In this document: piece after piece, positions 23,045-31,887 of the stretch
How positions within the stretch are numbered: the stretch's first letter is position 1
Layout of the letters: the number at the start of each line of letters is the position of its first letter
Assembly (NCBI RefSeq): GCF_007994135.1
Contig: NZ_VLKF01000001.1
Location: 1,116,001-1,180,000 of the forward strand
Source: Modestobacter roseus
GTDB taxonomy: Bacteria > Actinomycetota > Actinomycetes > Mycobacteriales > Geodermatophilaceae
Length of the DNA: 64,000 bases
Direction: 5' to 3'
Notes under the pieces: generated by a model
The model's database searches: none
The model's input: the letters and a program-made list of their open reading frames with translations, nothing else
Told to the model about the DNA's origin: nothing
Position numbers and translations under genes: made by a program

Positions 23045-25618
23045 GTGTCCGCCGCCGTCTCGTTGCCCACCCCCGGGGTCGGCACGCGCACCACCGAGAC
23101 GCACTGCCCGTACTGCTCGCTGCAGTGCGGCATCACCATGACCGCGGGCGATCGGCCGGCCACCCTGGTGCCCGCCGACTTCCCGGTCAACCGCGGCGGC
23201 CTGTGCTCCAAGGGCTGGTCGGCGGCGGAGCTGCTCGACCACCCCGAGCGGCTCACCCGCCCGCTCGTGCGCGCCGACCCGGCCGACCGCAGCAGCCCGC
23301 TGGTCGAGACCAGCTGGGACGCCGCGCTGGACCGGGTGGTCGCCGCGATCCGCCGCACCCAGGCCGAGCACGGCCGGGACGCCGTCGGCTGCTTCGGCGG
23401 GGGTGGCCTGACCAACGAGCAGGCCTACCAGTTCGGCAAGTTCGCCCGGGTCGCGCTGCGCACCAGCGCCATCGACTACAACGGCCGGTTCTGCATGTCC
23501 TCCGCCGCCGGTGCCGCCGTGCGGGCCTTCGGGCTGGACCGGGGCATGCCGTTCCCGCTCAGCGACGTCGCCGCGGCCGACGTCGTCGTGCTGGTCGGCA
23601 GCAACCCGGCGGACACCATGCCGCCGGCGATGCAGTACCTCGACGCTGGCCGTGCCGCCGGTGCCGAGCACATCGTCGTCGACCCGCGGCGCACCAACAC
23701 CGCCCGGCACGCCGACCTGCACGTGCAGCCGCTGCCGGGCACCGACCTGGCGCTCGCCAACGGGCTGCTGCACATCGCGCTGGCCGAAGGGCTGGTCGAC
23801 GAGGACTACGTCGCCGCCCGCACCACCGGCTTCGACCAGGTGCGGGCCGGGGTCGCGGGGTACTGGCCGGACCGGGTCGAGCGGCTCACCGGGGTGCCGG
23901 TGCAGCAGCAGCGGCGGATCGTCTTCGCCCTGGCCCGCGGCAAGCGGTCGATCGTCCTCACCGCGCGCGGTGCCGAGCAGCACCGGCACGGCACCGACAC
24001 CGCGACCGCCTGGATCAACCTGGCCCTCGCCCTCGGGCTGCCCGGGCGGCCGGGCAGTGGCTGGGGCACGGTCACCGGGCAGGGCAACGGCCAGGGCGGA
24101 CGGGAGCACGGGCAGAAGGCCGACCAGCTGCCCGGCTACCGGAAGATCACCGACCCGGCCGCCCGGGCGCACGTCGCCGCCGTCTGGGGCGTCGACCCCG
24201 AGGACATCCCCGGCCCCGGCCGCAGCGCCTTCGAGCTGCTCGACGCCCTGGGCACCGACGGCGGCGTGCGCACCCTGCTGGTGCTGGCCTCCAACGTCGC
24301 CGTCTCCGCTCCCGACGCCCGCCGGATGGTCAGCCGGCTCCGCGACCTGGACTTCCTCGTGGTCAGCGACTTCTTCCTCTCCGAGACCGCCGAGCTCGCC
24401 GACGTCGTGCTGCCCAGCGCCATGTGGGCCGAGGAGGAGGGCACGATGACCAACGTCGAGGGCCGGGTCATCCGCCGCCGTCGCGCGCTCGCCCCTCCCG
24501 GGGAGGTCCGCGACGACCTGCAGCTGCTCGCCGAGCTGGCCGAGCGGCTGGGCGCCCCGGGGTTCAGCGGGGACGCCGAGACGGTGTTCACCGAGCTCGG
24601 CCGGGCCAGCGCCGGGGGAGTGGCCGACTACGCCGGTCTCAGCTACGCCCGGATCGACGCCGAGCAGGGCCTGTTCTGGCCGGTGCCCACCGCCGACCAC
24701 CCGGGAACTCCGCGGCTGTTCACCGAGCGGTTCGCGCACCCCGACGGCCGGGCCCGGTTCACCCGGGTGGAGCACGTGCCGGCGCACGAGGAGCCCGACG
24801 CCGACTACCCCTACGTGCTCACCACCGGCCGCGTGCTCGCGCACTACCAGTCGGGCACCCAGACCCGCCGTTCGCGGAGCCTGCAACTGGTCGCCCCCAC
24901 CGCGCGGGCCGAGCTGCACCCCGACCTCGCCCGCCGGCTCGGCATCGCCGCCGACGACGTCGTGGAGCTGACCACCCGCCGCGGCCGGGCCCGCTTCCAC
25001 GCCACGATCACCGACGCCGTCCGGCCCGACGTCGTCTTCGCACCCTTCCACTGGGGCGGGGCCAGCTCGGCCAACGCGCTCACCGACCCGGCGCTGGACC
25101 CCACCAGCCGGATGCCCGCCTTCAAGGTCTGCGCCGTCGCCGTCTCCCGGGTCGGCGGGCCCGAGGAGCTGATCGCCCCACCCGACCCGACCGGTCAGCC
25201 GCGGCCGCTCGCGCACCAGAGCCCGACGTCCCCCACGCCGCACGCCCCGTCCCGGAGGAGGACCACCCGAGTGAAGAGCAGCCCGCGCTTCCTGCAAGGC
25301 GTCTACCCGATCACCGGCGAGGGGCTGGCCAAGCCCGGCCCGCTGGACCCCGCCCTGCGCTACGAGGTGCCGCAGGGCAAGACCGCCCAGGCGCTGTACT
25401 TCCGCGGCGGCAACTCCACCGCCGAGCTGGTCTACCTGCTGCTGGTGCGCGACGGGCAGCCGATGCGCTGGTTCCCGATCGGCGCCAAGGGCGACGTGCA
25501 CGTGCCGCTGCGGGTGGTCGAGGACCTCGACGGCGGCACCGTGGTCGAGCTGCACGTGGCCGCCCCGGAGGGCGTCACCGGCGACGTCGTCGTCGACCTC
25601 GGGCTGGTGGAGGTCTGA
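23045..25618 (+). CDS. nasC: molybdopterin nitrate reductase (assimilatory), fused to a small C-terminal domain
   Basis: This 857-residue protein begins with the [4Fe-4S] motif HCPYCSLQCGI...GGLCSKGW. Molybdopterin domains follow (GCFGGGGLTNEQAYQFGKFARVA, VLVGSNPADTMPP, GSGWGTVTGQGNGQGGREHG) and then the dinucleotide-binding barrel (YVLTTGRVLAHYQSG...). It reduces nitrate to nitrite in the cytosol. After a Pro/Ser linker (about 720-742) comes a roughly 115-residue beta-rich segment starting at KSSPRFLQGVYPITGEG that is not part of the canonical enzyme. That segment has its own strong Shine-Dalgarno and GTG (25271), so it may also be made separately. The stop overlaps nirB by one base (TGATG). 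Confidence 0.88.
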   Translation: MSAAVSLPTPGVGTRTTETHCPYCSLQCGITMTAGDRPATLVPADFPVNRGGLCSKGWSAAELLDHPERLTRPLVRADPADRSSPLVETSWDAALDRVVAAIRRTQAEHGRDAVGCFGGGGLTNEQAYQFGKFARVALRTSAIDYNGRFCMSSAAGAAVRAFGLDRGMPFPLSDVAAADVVVLVGSNPADTMPPAMQYLDAGRAAGAEHIVVDPRRTNTARHADLHVQPLPGTDLALANGLLHIALAEGLVDEDYVAARTTGFDQVRAGVAGYWPDRVERLTGVPVQQQRRIVFALARGKRSIVLTARGAEQHRHGTDTATAWINLALALGLPGRPGSGWGTVTGQGNGQGGREHGQKADQLPGYRKITDPAARAHVAAVWGVDPEDIPGPGRSAFELLDALGTDGGVRTLLVLASNVAVSAPDARRMVSRLRDLDFLVVSDFFLSETAELADVVLPSAMWAEEEGTMTNVEGRVIRRRRALAPPGEVRDDLQLLAELAERLGAPGFSGDAETVFTELGRASAGGVADYAGLSYARIDAEQGLFWPVPTADHPGTPRLFTERFAHPDGRARFTRVEHVPAHEEPDADYPYVLTTGRVLAHYQSGTQTRRSRSLQLVAPTARAELHPDLARRLGIAADDVVELTTRRGRARFHATITDAVRPDVVFAPFHWGGASSANALTDPALDPTSRMPAFKVCAVAVSRVGGPEELIAPPDPTGQPRPLAHQSPTSPTPHAPSRRRTTRVKSSPRFLQGVYPITGEGLAKPGPLDPALRYEVPQGKTAQALYFRGGNSTAELVYLLLVRDGQPMRWFPIGAKGDVHVPLRVVEDLDGGTVVELHVAAPEGVTGDVVVDLGLVEV

Positions 25619-28158
25619 TGGGCGCCACCCTCGGCGGTCGCCTCGAGGGGCTGACCTCGCTGCACTTCGCGCTGGACGAGGCCGACGGCGTGGACTCCCG
25701 GCAGCGCCTGGTGGTGGTCGGCAACGGCATGGCCGGCGCCCGGCTGGTCGAGGAGGTGCTCGAGCGCCGCGGCGGCGAGCAGTTCGCGATCACCGTCTTC
25801 GGCGAGGAGCCGCACGGCAACTACAACCGGATCATGCTGTCCCACGTGCTGGCCGGCGAGGAGCACGAGGACGACATCGTGCTCAACAGCCACGACTGGT
25901 ACGCCGACAACGGCATCGTGCTGCGGGCCGGCGTCCGGGTCGAGCGGATCGACACCCACGCCAAGCTCGTCTACGCCTCCGACGGGACGGCGACCGGCTA
26001 CGACCAGCTGGTCATCGCCACTGGCAGCCGCTCGTTCGTGCCCCCGATGGAGGGCATCCGCACCGCCGACGGCGCACTGATGCCCGGCGTGCTGGGCTTC
26101 CGCACCATCGACGACACCCGGGCGATGCTCGCCGCGGCGGCCGAGCACGAGAAGGCGGTCGTCGTCGGCGGCGGGCTGCTGGGCCTGGAGGCCGCCCGCG
26201 CGCTGCAGGGCCACGGCCTGGCCGTCGAAGTGGTGCACGCCGGCACCCACCTGATGAACCAGCAGCTCGACCCCGACGGCGGCGCCATCCTCAAGCAGTC
26301 GGTGGAGGACCTCGGCATCATCGTGCACCTGGCCACCCGCACCACCGAGGTGATCGGGCCCGACCGGGTGCGTGGCGTGGTGCTCGCCGACGGCCGGGCC
26401 CTCGACGCCGACCTGCTGGTGCTCGCCGCCGGCATCCGCCCGGTCACCGAGGTCGCGCTGATGAGCGGCATCGAGGTCGAGCGCGGCGTCGTCGTCGACG
26501 ACCAGCTGCGCACCGACGACCCCGACGTCTACGCGGTGGGGGAGTGCGCCCAGCACCGCGGCGAGGTCTACGGCCTGGTCGCCCCGGTGTGGGAGCAGGC
26601 CCGGGTGCTCGCCGACGTGCTCACCGGCACCGACCCGGACGCCGAGTACCACGGCTCGCGCACCGCCACCAAGCTCAAGGTCGCCGGGGTCGACGTCGCC
26701 ACCATGGGGCTCAACCGGCCCGAACGGGACGCCGACGAGTTCCTGGTCATCTCCGAGCCGCGCCGCGGGGTGCACCTGTCGGTGGTGATCCGCGACGACG
26801 TCCTCATCGGCGCCACGCTGCTCGGCGACACCCGCAAGGTCGCCTTCCTCACCCAGGCCTTCGACCGGGGCACCCCGCTGCCGGAGGAGCGGATCCGGCT
26901 GCTGGTCGACCTCTCCGACGGCGCGGCCGAAGTCGGCGTCGCCGAGCTGCCCGCCGAGTCGCAGGTGTGCAACTGCAACGGCGTCACCAAGCAGGCCATC
27001 TGCGACGCCGTCGCCGGTGGCTGCGCGAGCGTCGGCGGCGTCATGGACGCCACCCGCGCCGGCAAGGGCTGCGGCTCCTGCAAGGGCCTGGTGCAGCAGA
27101 TCGTCGAGTGGGCCGCCGACGGCGACGTCGTCGAGGACCCGGCCGCGAGCTGGTACGTGCCGGGCATCCCGCTGGCGAAGCCCGCGCTGATGGCCGAGAT
27201 CCGCTCCCGGGACCTGCGGTCGGTGTCGGCCGTCTTCGCCGCGCTCGCCCCCGGCGGTGCGGAGGACGCCAAGTCGAAGATGGCGCTGACCTCGCTGCTC
27301 CGGATGATCTGGGGCAGCGACTACGAGCAGGAGAACGACGCCAAGTTCATCAACGACCGGGTGCACGCCAACATCCAGCGCGACGGCACCTTCTCCGTCG
27401 TCCCGCAGATGAAGGGCGGGGTGACGACGGCGGCCCAGCTGCGCACGATCGCCGACGTCGCGGAGAAGTACGAGGTCCCGATGATCAAGGTGACCGGCGG
27501 GCAGCGGATCGACCTGCTCGGCGTCCGCAAGGAGGACCTGCCCGCGATGTGGGCCGACCTCGGCATGCCCTCCGGCTACGCCTACGGCAAGAGCATGCGC
27601 ACGGTGAAGACCTGCGTCGGGTCGGACTTCTGCCGGTTCGGTCTCGGCGACTCCACCCAGCTGGGCATCGACCTGGAGACCCGGTTCCAGGGCATCGAGA
27701 GCCCGGCCAAGATCAAGATGGCCGTGGTCGGTTGCCCCCGCAACTGCGCCGAGGCCTACGTGAAGGACGTCGGCGTGGTCGCGGTCGGCAACGGGAAGTG
27801 GGAGGTCTACGTCGGTGGGGCCGCGGGCGCGAGCGTGCGGAAGGGCGACCTGCTGGCCACGGTCGACTCCCCGGCGGCGGTCATGGAGCTGACCGGGCGG
27901 TTCGTGCAGTACTACCGGGAGAACGCCAACTGGCTGGAGCGCACCTACGACTTCGTGCCCCGGGTCGGGCTGGCGCACCTCCAGCAGGTGCTGCTGGAGG
28001 ACAGCGAGGGCATCGTGGTGCACCTCGACGAGGGCATCCAGCGCTCGATCGACGCCTACACCGACCCCTGGGCGCAGGACCGCGCGGAACCCGCCACCGC
28101 CGGCCAGTTCCGCCCCGCGTTGCCGCTGGTCGAGCTGCCGAAGGTGCCGGTCCGATGA
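25618..28158 (+). CDS. nirB: assimilatory nitrite reductase (NADH), large subunit
   Basis: The 846-residue large subunit has, in order: an FAD pyridine-nucleotide oxidoreductase fold (LVVVGNGMAGARLVEEVL at about 30, AVVVGGGLLGLEAARAL for NAD), a BFD-like [2Fe-2S] domain with CNCNGVTKQAICDAV and GKGCGSCKG, two nitrite/sulfite reductase half-domains, and the [4Fe-4S]/siroheme cysteines in TCVGSDFCRFGLGDS and GCPRNCAEA. It takes nitrite to ammonium with NADH. It overlaps nasC by one base and nirD by four, giving a single nas/nir operon. Siroheme supply may involve the HemD-like gene at 37377-38516. Confidence 0.95.
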   Translation: MGATLGGRLEGLTSLHFALDEADGVDSRQRLVVVGNGMAGARLVEEVLERRGGEQFAITVFGEEPHGNYNRIMLSHVLAGEEHEDDIVLNSHDWYADNGIVLRAGVRVERIDTHAKLVYASDGTATGYDQLVIATGSRSFVPPMEGIRTADGALMPGVLGFRTIDDTRAMLAAAAEHEKAVVVGGGLLGLEAARALQGHGLAVEVVHAGTHLMNQQLDPDGGAILKQSVEDLGIIVHLATRTTEVIGPDRVRGVVLADGRALDADLLVLAAGIRPVTEVALMSGIEVERGVVVDDQLRTDDPDVYAVGECAQHRGEVYGLVAPVWEQARVLADVLTGTDPDAEYHGSRTATKLKVAGVDVATMGLNRPERDADEFLVISEPRRGVHLSVVIRDDVLIGATLLGDTRKVAFLTQAFDRGTPLPEERIRLLVDLSDGAAEVGVAELPAESQVCNCNGVTKQAICDAVAGGCASVGGVMDATRAGKGCGSCKGLVQQIVEWAADGDVVEDPAASWYVPGIPLAKPALMAEIRSRDLRSVSAVFAALAPGGAEDAKSKMALTSLLRMIWGSDYEQENDAKFINDRVHANIQRDGTFSVVPQMKGGVTTAAQLRTIADVAEKYEVPMIKVTGGQRIDLLGVRKEDLPAMWADLGMPSGYAYGKSMRTVKTCVGSDFCRFGLGDSTQLGIDLETRFQGIESPAKIKMAVVGCPRNCAEAYVKDVGVVAVGNGKWEVYVGGAAGASVRKGDLLATVDSPAAVMELTGRFVQYYRENANWLERTYDFVPRVGLAHLQQVLLEDSEGIVVHLDEGIQRSIDAYTDPWAQDRAEPATAGQFRPALPLVELPKVPVR

Positions 28159-28520
28159 GCCTCACGCGCACCGAGACCTCGGCCGGCGGACCGGGTCTGT
28201 TCGGCACCCGGGCGACCGGCACCGCACACGTGGTCGGCCGGGTCGAGGACGTGCCGCCGGGGGAGGGCCGGGCGTTCGTCGCCGGCGACGTCCAGGTGGC
28301 GGTGTTCCGGCTGCGCGACGGGTCGCTGCACGCCACCCAGGCCGCCTGCCCGCACGCCGGCGGTCCGCTGGCCGACGGGCAGACCGACACCGACGTGCTC
28401 GTCTGCCCGCTGCACCTCTACACGTTCCGCTGGGCCGACGGCACCAGTCCCGGGGGCGCGGGGCCGGTGCGGGTCTACCCGGTGCACGAGGAGGACGGGC
28501 GGCTCGTCGTCACCGTCTGA
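28155..28520 (+). CDS. nirD: assimilatory nitrite reductase small subunit (Rieske)
   Basis: The 121-residue Rieske-type protein has ACPHAGGPLADG and CPLHLYTFRWADG, where Cys-x-His...Cys-x-x-His would bind a [2Fe-2S] cluster. Many NirD proteins have lost these ligands, so their presence here is worth noting. The ATG overlaps the nirB stop (ATGA). A 24-bp tandem repeat lies 12 bases past the stop. Confidence 0.93.
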   Translation: MSLTRTETSAGGPGLFGTRATGTAHVVGRVEDVPPGEGRAFVAGDVQVAVFRLRDGSLHATQAACPHAGGPLADGQTDTDVLVCPLHLYTFRWADGTSPGGAGPVRVYPVHEEDGRLVVTV

Positions 28521-28532
28521 CGCCGCCACCTT

Positions 28533-28604
28533 CCAGGTTTCGGCGCCGAAGCCCGGCCAGGTCTTGGCGCCGAAACCCTGGCAGGTTTCGGCGCCGAGAG
28601 CTGC
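28533..28604. repeat. three 24-bp tandem repeats, each with an internal palindrome
   Basis: The units start at 28533, 28557 and 28581, each beginning (C/G)CAGGT and containing TTCGGCGCCGAA or a near copy (TTGGCGCCGAA in unit 2). The spacing is exactly 24 bases. The array lies between nirD and the stop of the opposing DUF2000 gene, where a terminator is expected. The palindromic cores can form alternative hairpins. Confidence 0.8.
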
Positions 28605-28615
28605 GCGGGGCGCCG

Positions 28616-29071
28616 TCAGGCGTGCATGCGGGCGCCCTTGAGGATCTTGTCGACGGCGTTCCTCGGGCCGTGGACGGCGAGCCCGACCAGGTCCAGGTCG
28701 GCGCCGGGCACCGCCCGGACGGCCGCGCGGTTCTCCGCGTCGCCGCCGGTGGCGAACAGGTCGGCGGTGAACAGCGACGTCGGCAGGCCCCGGGCCAGCG
28801 CCTTGGTCCGGGCACTGCCCAGCAGCTGCGCCGGGCCGGTGAGCACCAGCACCGGCTGGCGGAACATCGCCAGGTACCGGGTGCCGTCGCCGTCCTCGTA
28901 CGGCGCGCCGATCAGCTCGGGCACCGCCGCGGCGATCGCGCTGGACAGGAAGGCGGTCACGTTGAGCTCCTGCCAGGGCAGCAGCCCCTCACGCAGCAGG
29001 ACGGCGATCTTGGTCGGCCACGGCGGGCCGGCGACCGGTGCCTCAGCGGCCGGGTCGAGCAGCGTCTCCAT
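28616..29071 (-). CDS. DUF2000-family protein
   Basis: This 151-residue protein begins METLLDP and then shows the DUF2000 pattern: KIAVLLREGLLPWQELNVTAFLSSAIAAA, GAPYEDGDGTRYLAMFRQPVLVL, and a C-terminal GLAVHGPRNAVDKILKGARMHA. The family has a peptidyl-tRNA-hydrolase-2-like fold but no established activity. It is divergent from an AraC regulator with 50 bases between starts, an arrangement I recall from many actinobacteria, so the AraC protein probably controls it. Confidence 0.88.
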   Translation of the reverse strand: METLLDPAAEAPVAGPPWPTKIAVLLREGLLPWQELNVTAFLSSAIAAAVPELIGAPYEDGDGTRYLAMFRQPVLVLTGPAQLLGSARTKALARGLPTSLFTADLFATGGDAENRAAVRAVPGADLDLVGLAVHGPRNAVDKILKGARMHA

Positions 29072-29121
29072 GCCGGTCAGCGTCGGGCACCGGGCCCGGC
29101 CGGGGCTTGTACGTTCCTGAC

Positions 29122-29910
29122 GTGGCAGACGAGGTGCGCGCCTGGCGCCCGGCCGTCCCCGGGCTGACCGAGGTCTTCCACGCGCACTTCACCGACCACG
29201 TCTACCCGGCGCACACCCACGACGCGTGGACGTTGCTGCTCATCGACGACGGCGCGGTGCGCTACGACCTGGACCGCCACGCGCACGGCGCCACCACCAC
29301 CGCGGTGACCCTGCTGCCGCCCGGGGTGCCGCACGACGGGCGGTCGCAGCACCCCGGCGGCTTCCGCAAGCGGGTGCTGTACCTGGAGCCGGCGACGCTC
29401 GGCACCCACCGGGTCGGCTCGGCCGTCGACTCCCCGGCGTTCGCCGACCGGGCGCTGCGGGACCGGGTGTCGCAGCTGCACGCCGCGCTCGCCCCGCACA
29501 CCGAGGGGCTGGAGGCCGAGAGTCGGCTGGCGTTCGTGCTGGAGCGGCTGCGGCAGCACCTCGACGCCGACGTCCGGTCCGCGCCCGACGTGCGGGACGA
29601 CCGGCTGGCCGACCGGCTGCGCGAGCTGCTCGACGCGCGGCTCGTCGAGGGGGTCTCCCTGGAGGCGGCGGCCGTGGAGTTCGGGGTGCACCCCACGCAC
29701 ATGGTGCGGGCGTTCACCCGCCGGCACGGGCTGCCGCCGCACCGGTACCTGACCGGACGCCGGATCGACCGGGCGCGGCGGCTGCTGCTCGCCGGTCAGC
29801 CACCGGCCGAGGTGGCGACGGCGGCCGGCTTCTACGACCAGGCGCACCTCACCCGGCACTTCCGCCGGGTGCTCGGGACGACGCCGGCCGCCTACGCCCG
29901 TTCCGCCTGA
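29122..29910 (+). CDS. AraC-family transcriptional regulator
   Basis: This 262-residue regulator has an N-terminal AraC-type cupin (HTHDAWTLLLIDDGAVRYDL, LLPPGVPHDGR) and a C-terminal pair of helix-turn-helices: SLEAAAVEFGVHPTHMVRAFTRRHGLPPHRYL and PPAEVATAAGFYDQAHLTRHFRRVLGTTPAAY. The GTG at 29122 starts the family's usual N-terminus; the frame upstream overlaps the divergent gene. The inducer is unknown. Confidence 0.9.
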   Translation: MADEVRAWRPAVPGLTEVFHAHFTDHVYPAHTHDAWTLLLIDDGAVRYDLDRHAHGATTTAVTLLPPGVPHDGRSQHPGGFRKRVLYLEPATLGTHRVGSAVDSPAFADRALRDRVSQLHAALAPHTEGLEAESRLAFVLERLRQHLDADVRSAPDVRDDRLADRLRELLDARLVEGVSLEAAAVEFGVHPTHMVRAFTRRHGLPPHRYLTGRRIDRARRLLLAGQPPAEVATAAGFYDQAHLTRHFRRVLGTTPAAYARSA

Positions 29911-29913
29911 CGA

Positions 29914-30330
29914 TCACGGCGCCGGCACCTCGACGGCCGCCTCGGCGGGACCGCCGCACTCCTCGGTGCCACCCACCCGCACCCAGTCGAGGTCGGCGTC
30001 CCGTTCGGCGAGCACCGCGCCGTCCGCGGCGAGCACCGTGACGACGACGGAGTCCGGACTGGTCATCGGGAAGGCCACGGACGCCGTGCCGCCGGCGACG
30101 TCGGCGACGAGTTCCCGCCCTTCCACGGCCGGCTGGTCCTCCCGGACCTCCAGCGTGCAGGGGCTGGGGCAGGTCACCAGGACCGACACCGGGTCGCCTG
30201 CCGCCCACTCACCGGGCAGTTCGACCCTGAGCCCGTTGCTCCAGCCGATCGCCGGGCAGGCGGTCTGGACGAGCGGACCGCACCCACTGAGCAGCCCGAC
30301 GAGCAGCACGGCGCCCGCCGCGCGCCTCAC
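29914..30330 (-). CDS. hypothetical lipoprotein
   Basis: This 138-residue secreted protein has a signal peptide with lipobox (MRRAAGAVLLVGLLSGC, lipidated Cys at 17). It is followed by a beta-rich domain with further cysteines (TACPAIG, VTCPSPCTLEV, TEECGGP) that could form disulfides. No family is recognised. It is convergent with the AraC gene (3 bases between stops). The 135 bases upstream, before the next gene, hold nothing I can identify. Confidence 0.75.
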   Translation of the reverse strand: MRRAAGAVLLVGLLSGCGPLVQTACPAIGWSNGLRVELPGEWAAGDPVSVLVTCPSPCTLEVREDQPAVEGRELVADVAGGTASVAFPMTSPDSVVVTVLAADGAVLAERDADLDWVRVGGTEECGGPAEAAVEVPAP

Positions 30331-30465
30331 GGCGTCCCCGCAACAGGCCGGGGCAGCGGAGGCCGCGGGCGGGCCGGCCGCCGAAGCGCAGGCAGCGGCC
30401 GGGTCCGCGCCTCCTCGGCCAGCTGGCGCGCCGCGATCACCGACGCAGGTTCCGTGGCCGCCACG

Positions 30466-31887
30466 TCAGTTGCCGCCGCCCGGGGTCGCGGCGATGGCCT
30501 CCAGGCCGTTGTACCCCAGCGGGCGGGTGCTGCCCACCGACTGTCCAGCGGCCAGGAACTCCACGCCCTCCACGTCCACCGACGGGGGCAGGACGGCGAC
30601 GCCGTCGACGAGGCCCACCTGCTGAAGCACGGCGCCTGCGCCGTCGAGGAGGCGGGCGGAGTCGGCGGCCGGGGGGCCGATCAGGACCAGGCTCTCGATC
30701 GGATCGGTTCCCTGCAGGAACGGCGCGCTGCAGCGGAGTGCGAACACCTGATCGGACAGCGCCGGACCGCCTGCGCGGAGGTCGGTGGCGCACCAGGTGC
30801 TGGCGACGGTCCCGTCGGCGGAGGTCGCGGCGAGCACCGCCTCCAGGTAGACCGAGCCCGAGGGGAGCGTTGCGGCGAGCAGGTCCACCCGGGCCGTGTC
30901 CGCGGTGGAGGCCGGCACGTCCCCTCGCCAGACGACCGTGAACTCCAGCTCCTCCGCCGGCAGCCCGGTGATCTCCAGGACGTGGTCGATGGCACCGGTC
31001 AGCACCGGCCCGCGGTCCCCTGGCTCGCCCCGCAGCCAGGTCACCGGGACATCGTCCGCTGCTGAGGCCCCGACCGAACGGTGGGTGCTGGGCATGGCGG
31101 TGGTCACCTCCGCGCCGTCCCGGGTGACCCGGTAGCGCAGCGCCTCGTCGTAGGTGCCCGCTGCTGGTGGCAGCACCACGGTGGCAACGCCGTTCGGCGC
31201 GTCGACCGGGTCGAAGCTGCGGCTCACGGCGCCGTCGGCGTGCACCTCCGGTCGTCGGGACAACGAGATCTCATCGCCCGGTGCGGCCACGACGACCAGC
31301 GCGCCGGTGCCCGCGTCGGACAGGGCGACCGGGGACGCGGCGTCGGTCCCGCTCAGCAGAGACGTCGGCTGCAGCTGCGCGGCCTCGGCACCGGCCGGTC
31401 CGGTGAACCAGGCGGCGGCGACCCGGTCCTCCCGCTCCGGGTCCGTGCCGGCCACCAGCGCCCACCGCGCGCCGGCCACCTCGCCGGCGAAGACGACGCG
31501 CCGGGACGCCAGCGGCGGGTCGACCTCAGCGGTCGGCGCGTCCGGGTCGTCGGCCTCGGTCCAGGTCAGGCGGCGCACGTCCTCGACGAACGCGGTGTCG
31601 GCGGCGAGAGACCCGCGGGTCGGTCCGGAGAGCACGTCGGCCTCGGCCGGGACCGGGACGTCGGCAACGACCGGGGTGGCGACAGACGCACGCTCTGCCG
31701 GTGACAGCAGGGAGGGCACGACGACCACGACCCCGGCGACCACGGCGGCGACCGCGGTCAGCGCGAAGGCCTGCCGCCGCTGGGCCCGGTGCCGGGTCAC
31801 CACGGCGTCGGCGAGGTCGTGGCGCGGCGGCGGGGACGTGCGGTCGGCCAGCCGGTGCAGCCGCTCGTGCAGGTCGGTGGGTTCCAT
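30466..31887 (-). CDS. hypothetical membrane-anchored protein, putative partner of the SigE-type sigma factor
   Basis: This 473-residue protein has a short cytosolic N-terminus (MEPTDLHERLHRLADRTSPPPRHDLADAVVTRHRAQRR), one transmembrane helix at about 41-62 and a large extracellular, beta-rich domain. It overlaps the sigma gene by one base (TGATG). Position and topology match the membrane regulators that accompany SigE-family sigma factors. However, no zinc anti-sigma HxxxCxxC motif is present, so an anti-sigma role is only inferred. Confidence 0.7.
   Translation of the reverse strand: MEPTDLHERLHRLADRTSPPPRHDLADAVVTRHRAQRRQAFALTAVAAVVAGVVVVVPSLLSPAERASVATPVVADVPVPAEADVLSGPTRGSLAADTAFVEDVRRLTWTEADDPDAPTAEVDPPLASRRVVFAGEVAGARWALVAGTDPEREDRVAAAWFTGPAGAEAAQLQPTSLLSGTDAASPVALSDAGTGALVVVAAPGDEISLSRRPEVHADGAVSRSFDPVDAPNGVATVVLPPAAGTYDEALRYRVTRDGAEVTTAMPSTHRSVGASAADDVPVTWLRGEPGDRGPVLTGAIDHVLEITGLPAEELEFTVVWRGDVPASTADTARVDLLAATLPSGSVYLEAVLAATSADGTVASTWCATDLRAGGPALSDQVFALRCSAPFLQGTDPIESLVLIGPPAADSARLLDGAGAVLQQVGLVDGVAVLPPSVDVEGVEFLAAGQSVGSTRPLGYNGLEAIAATPGGGN

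Noticed and set aside
25432-28023. 863-codon minus-strand frame across nirB
   Set aside because: NirB on the plus strand is unambiguous. The antisense frame has shadow composition and no domain.
23125-28158. Possible 1677-residue nitrate/nitrite reductase fusion
   Set aside because: The frame is open by chance through nasC in the wrong frame; real NirB starts at ATG 25618 with a TGATG overlap.
30331-30465. A gene between the lipoprotein and the sigma partner
   Set aside because: No start with ribosome site and no frame with codon bias; I see nothing identifiable there.
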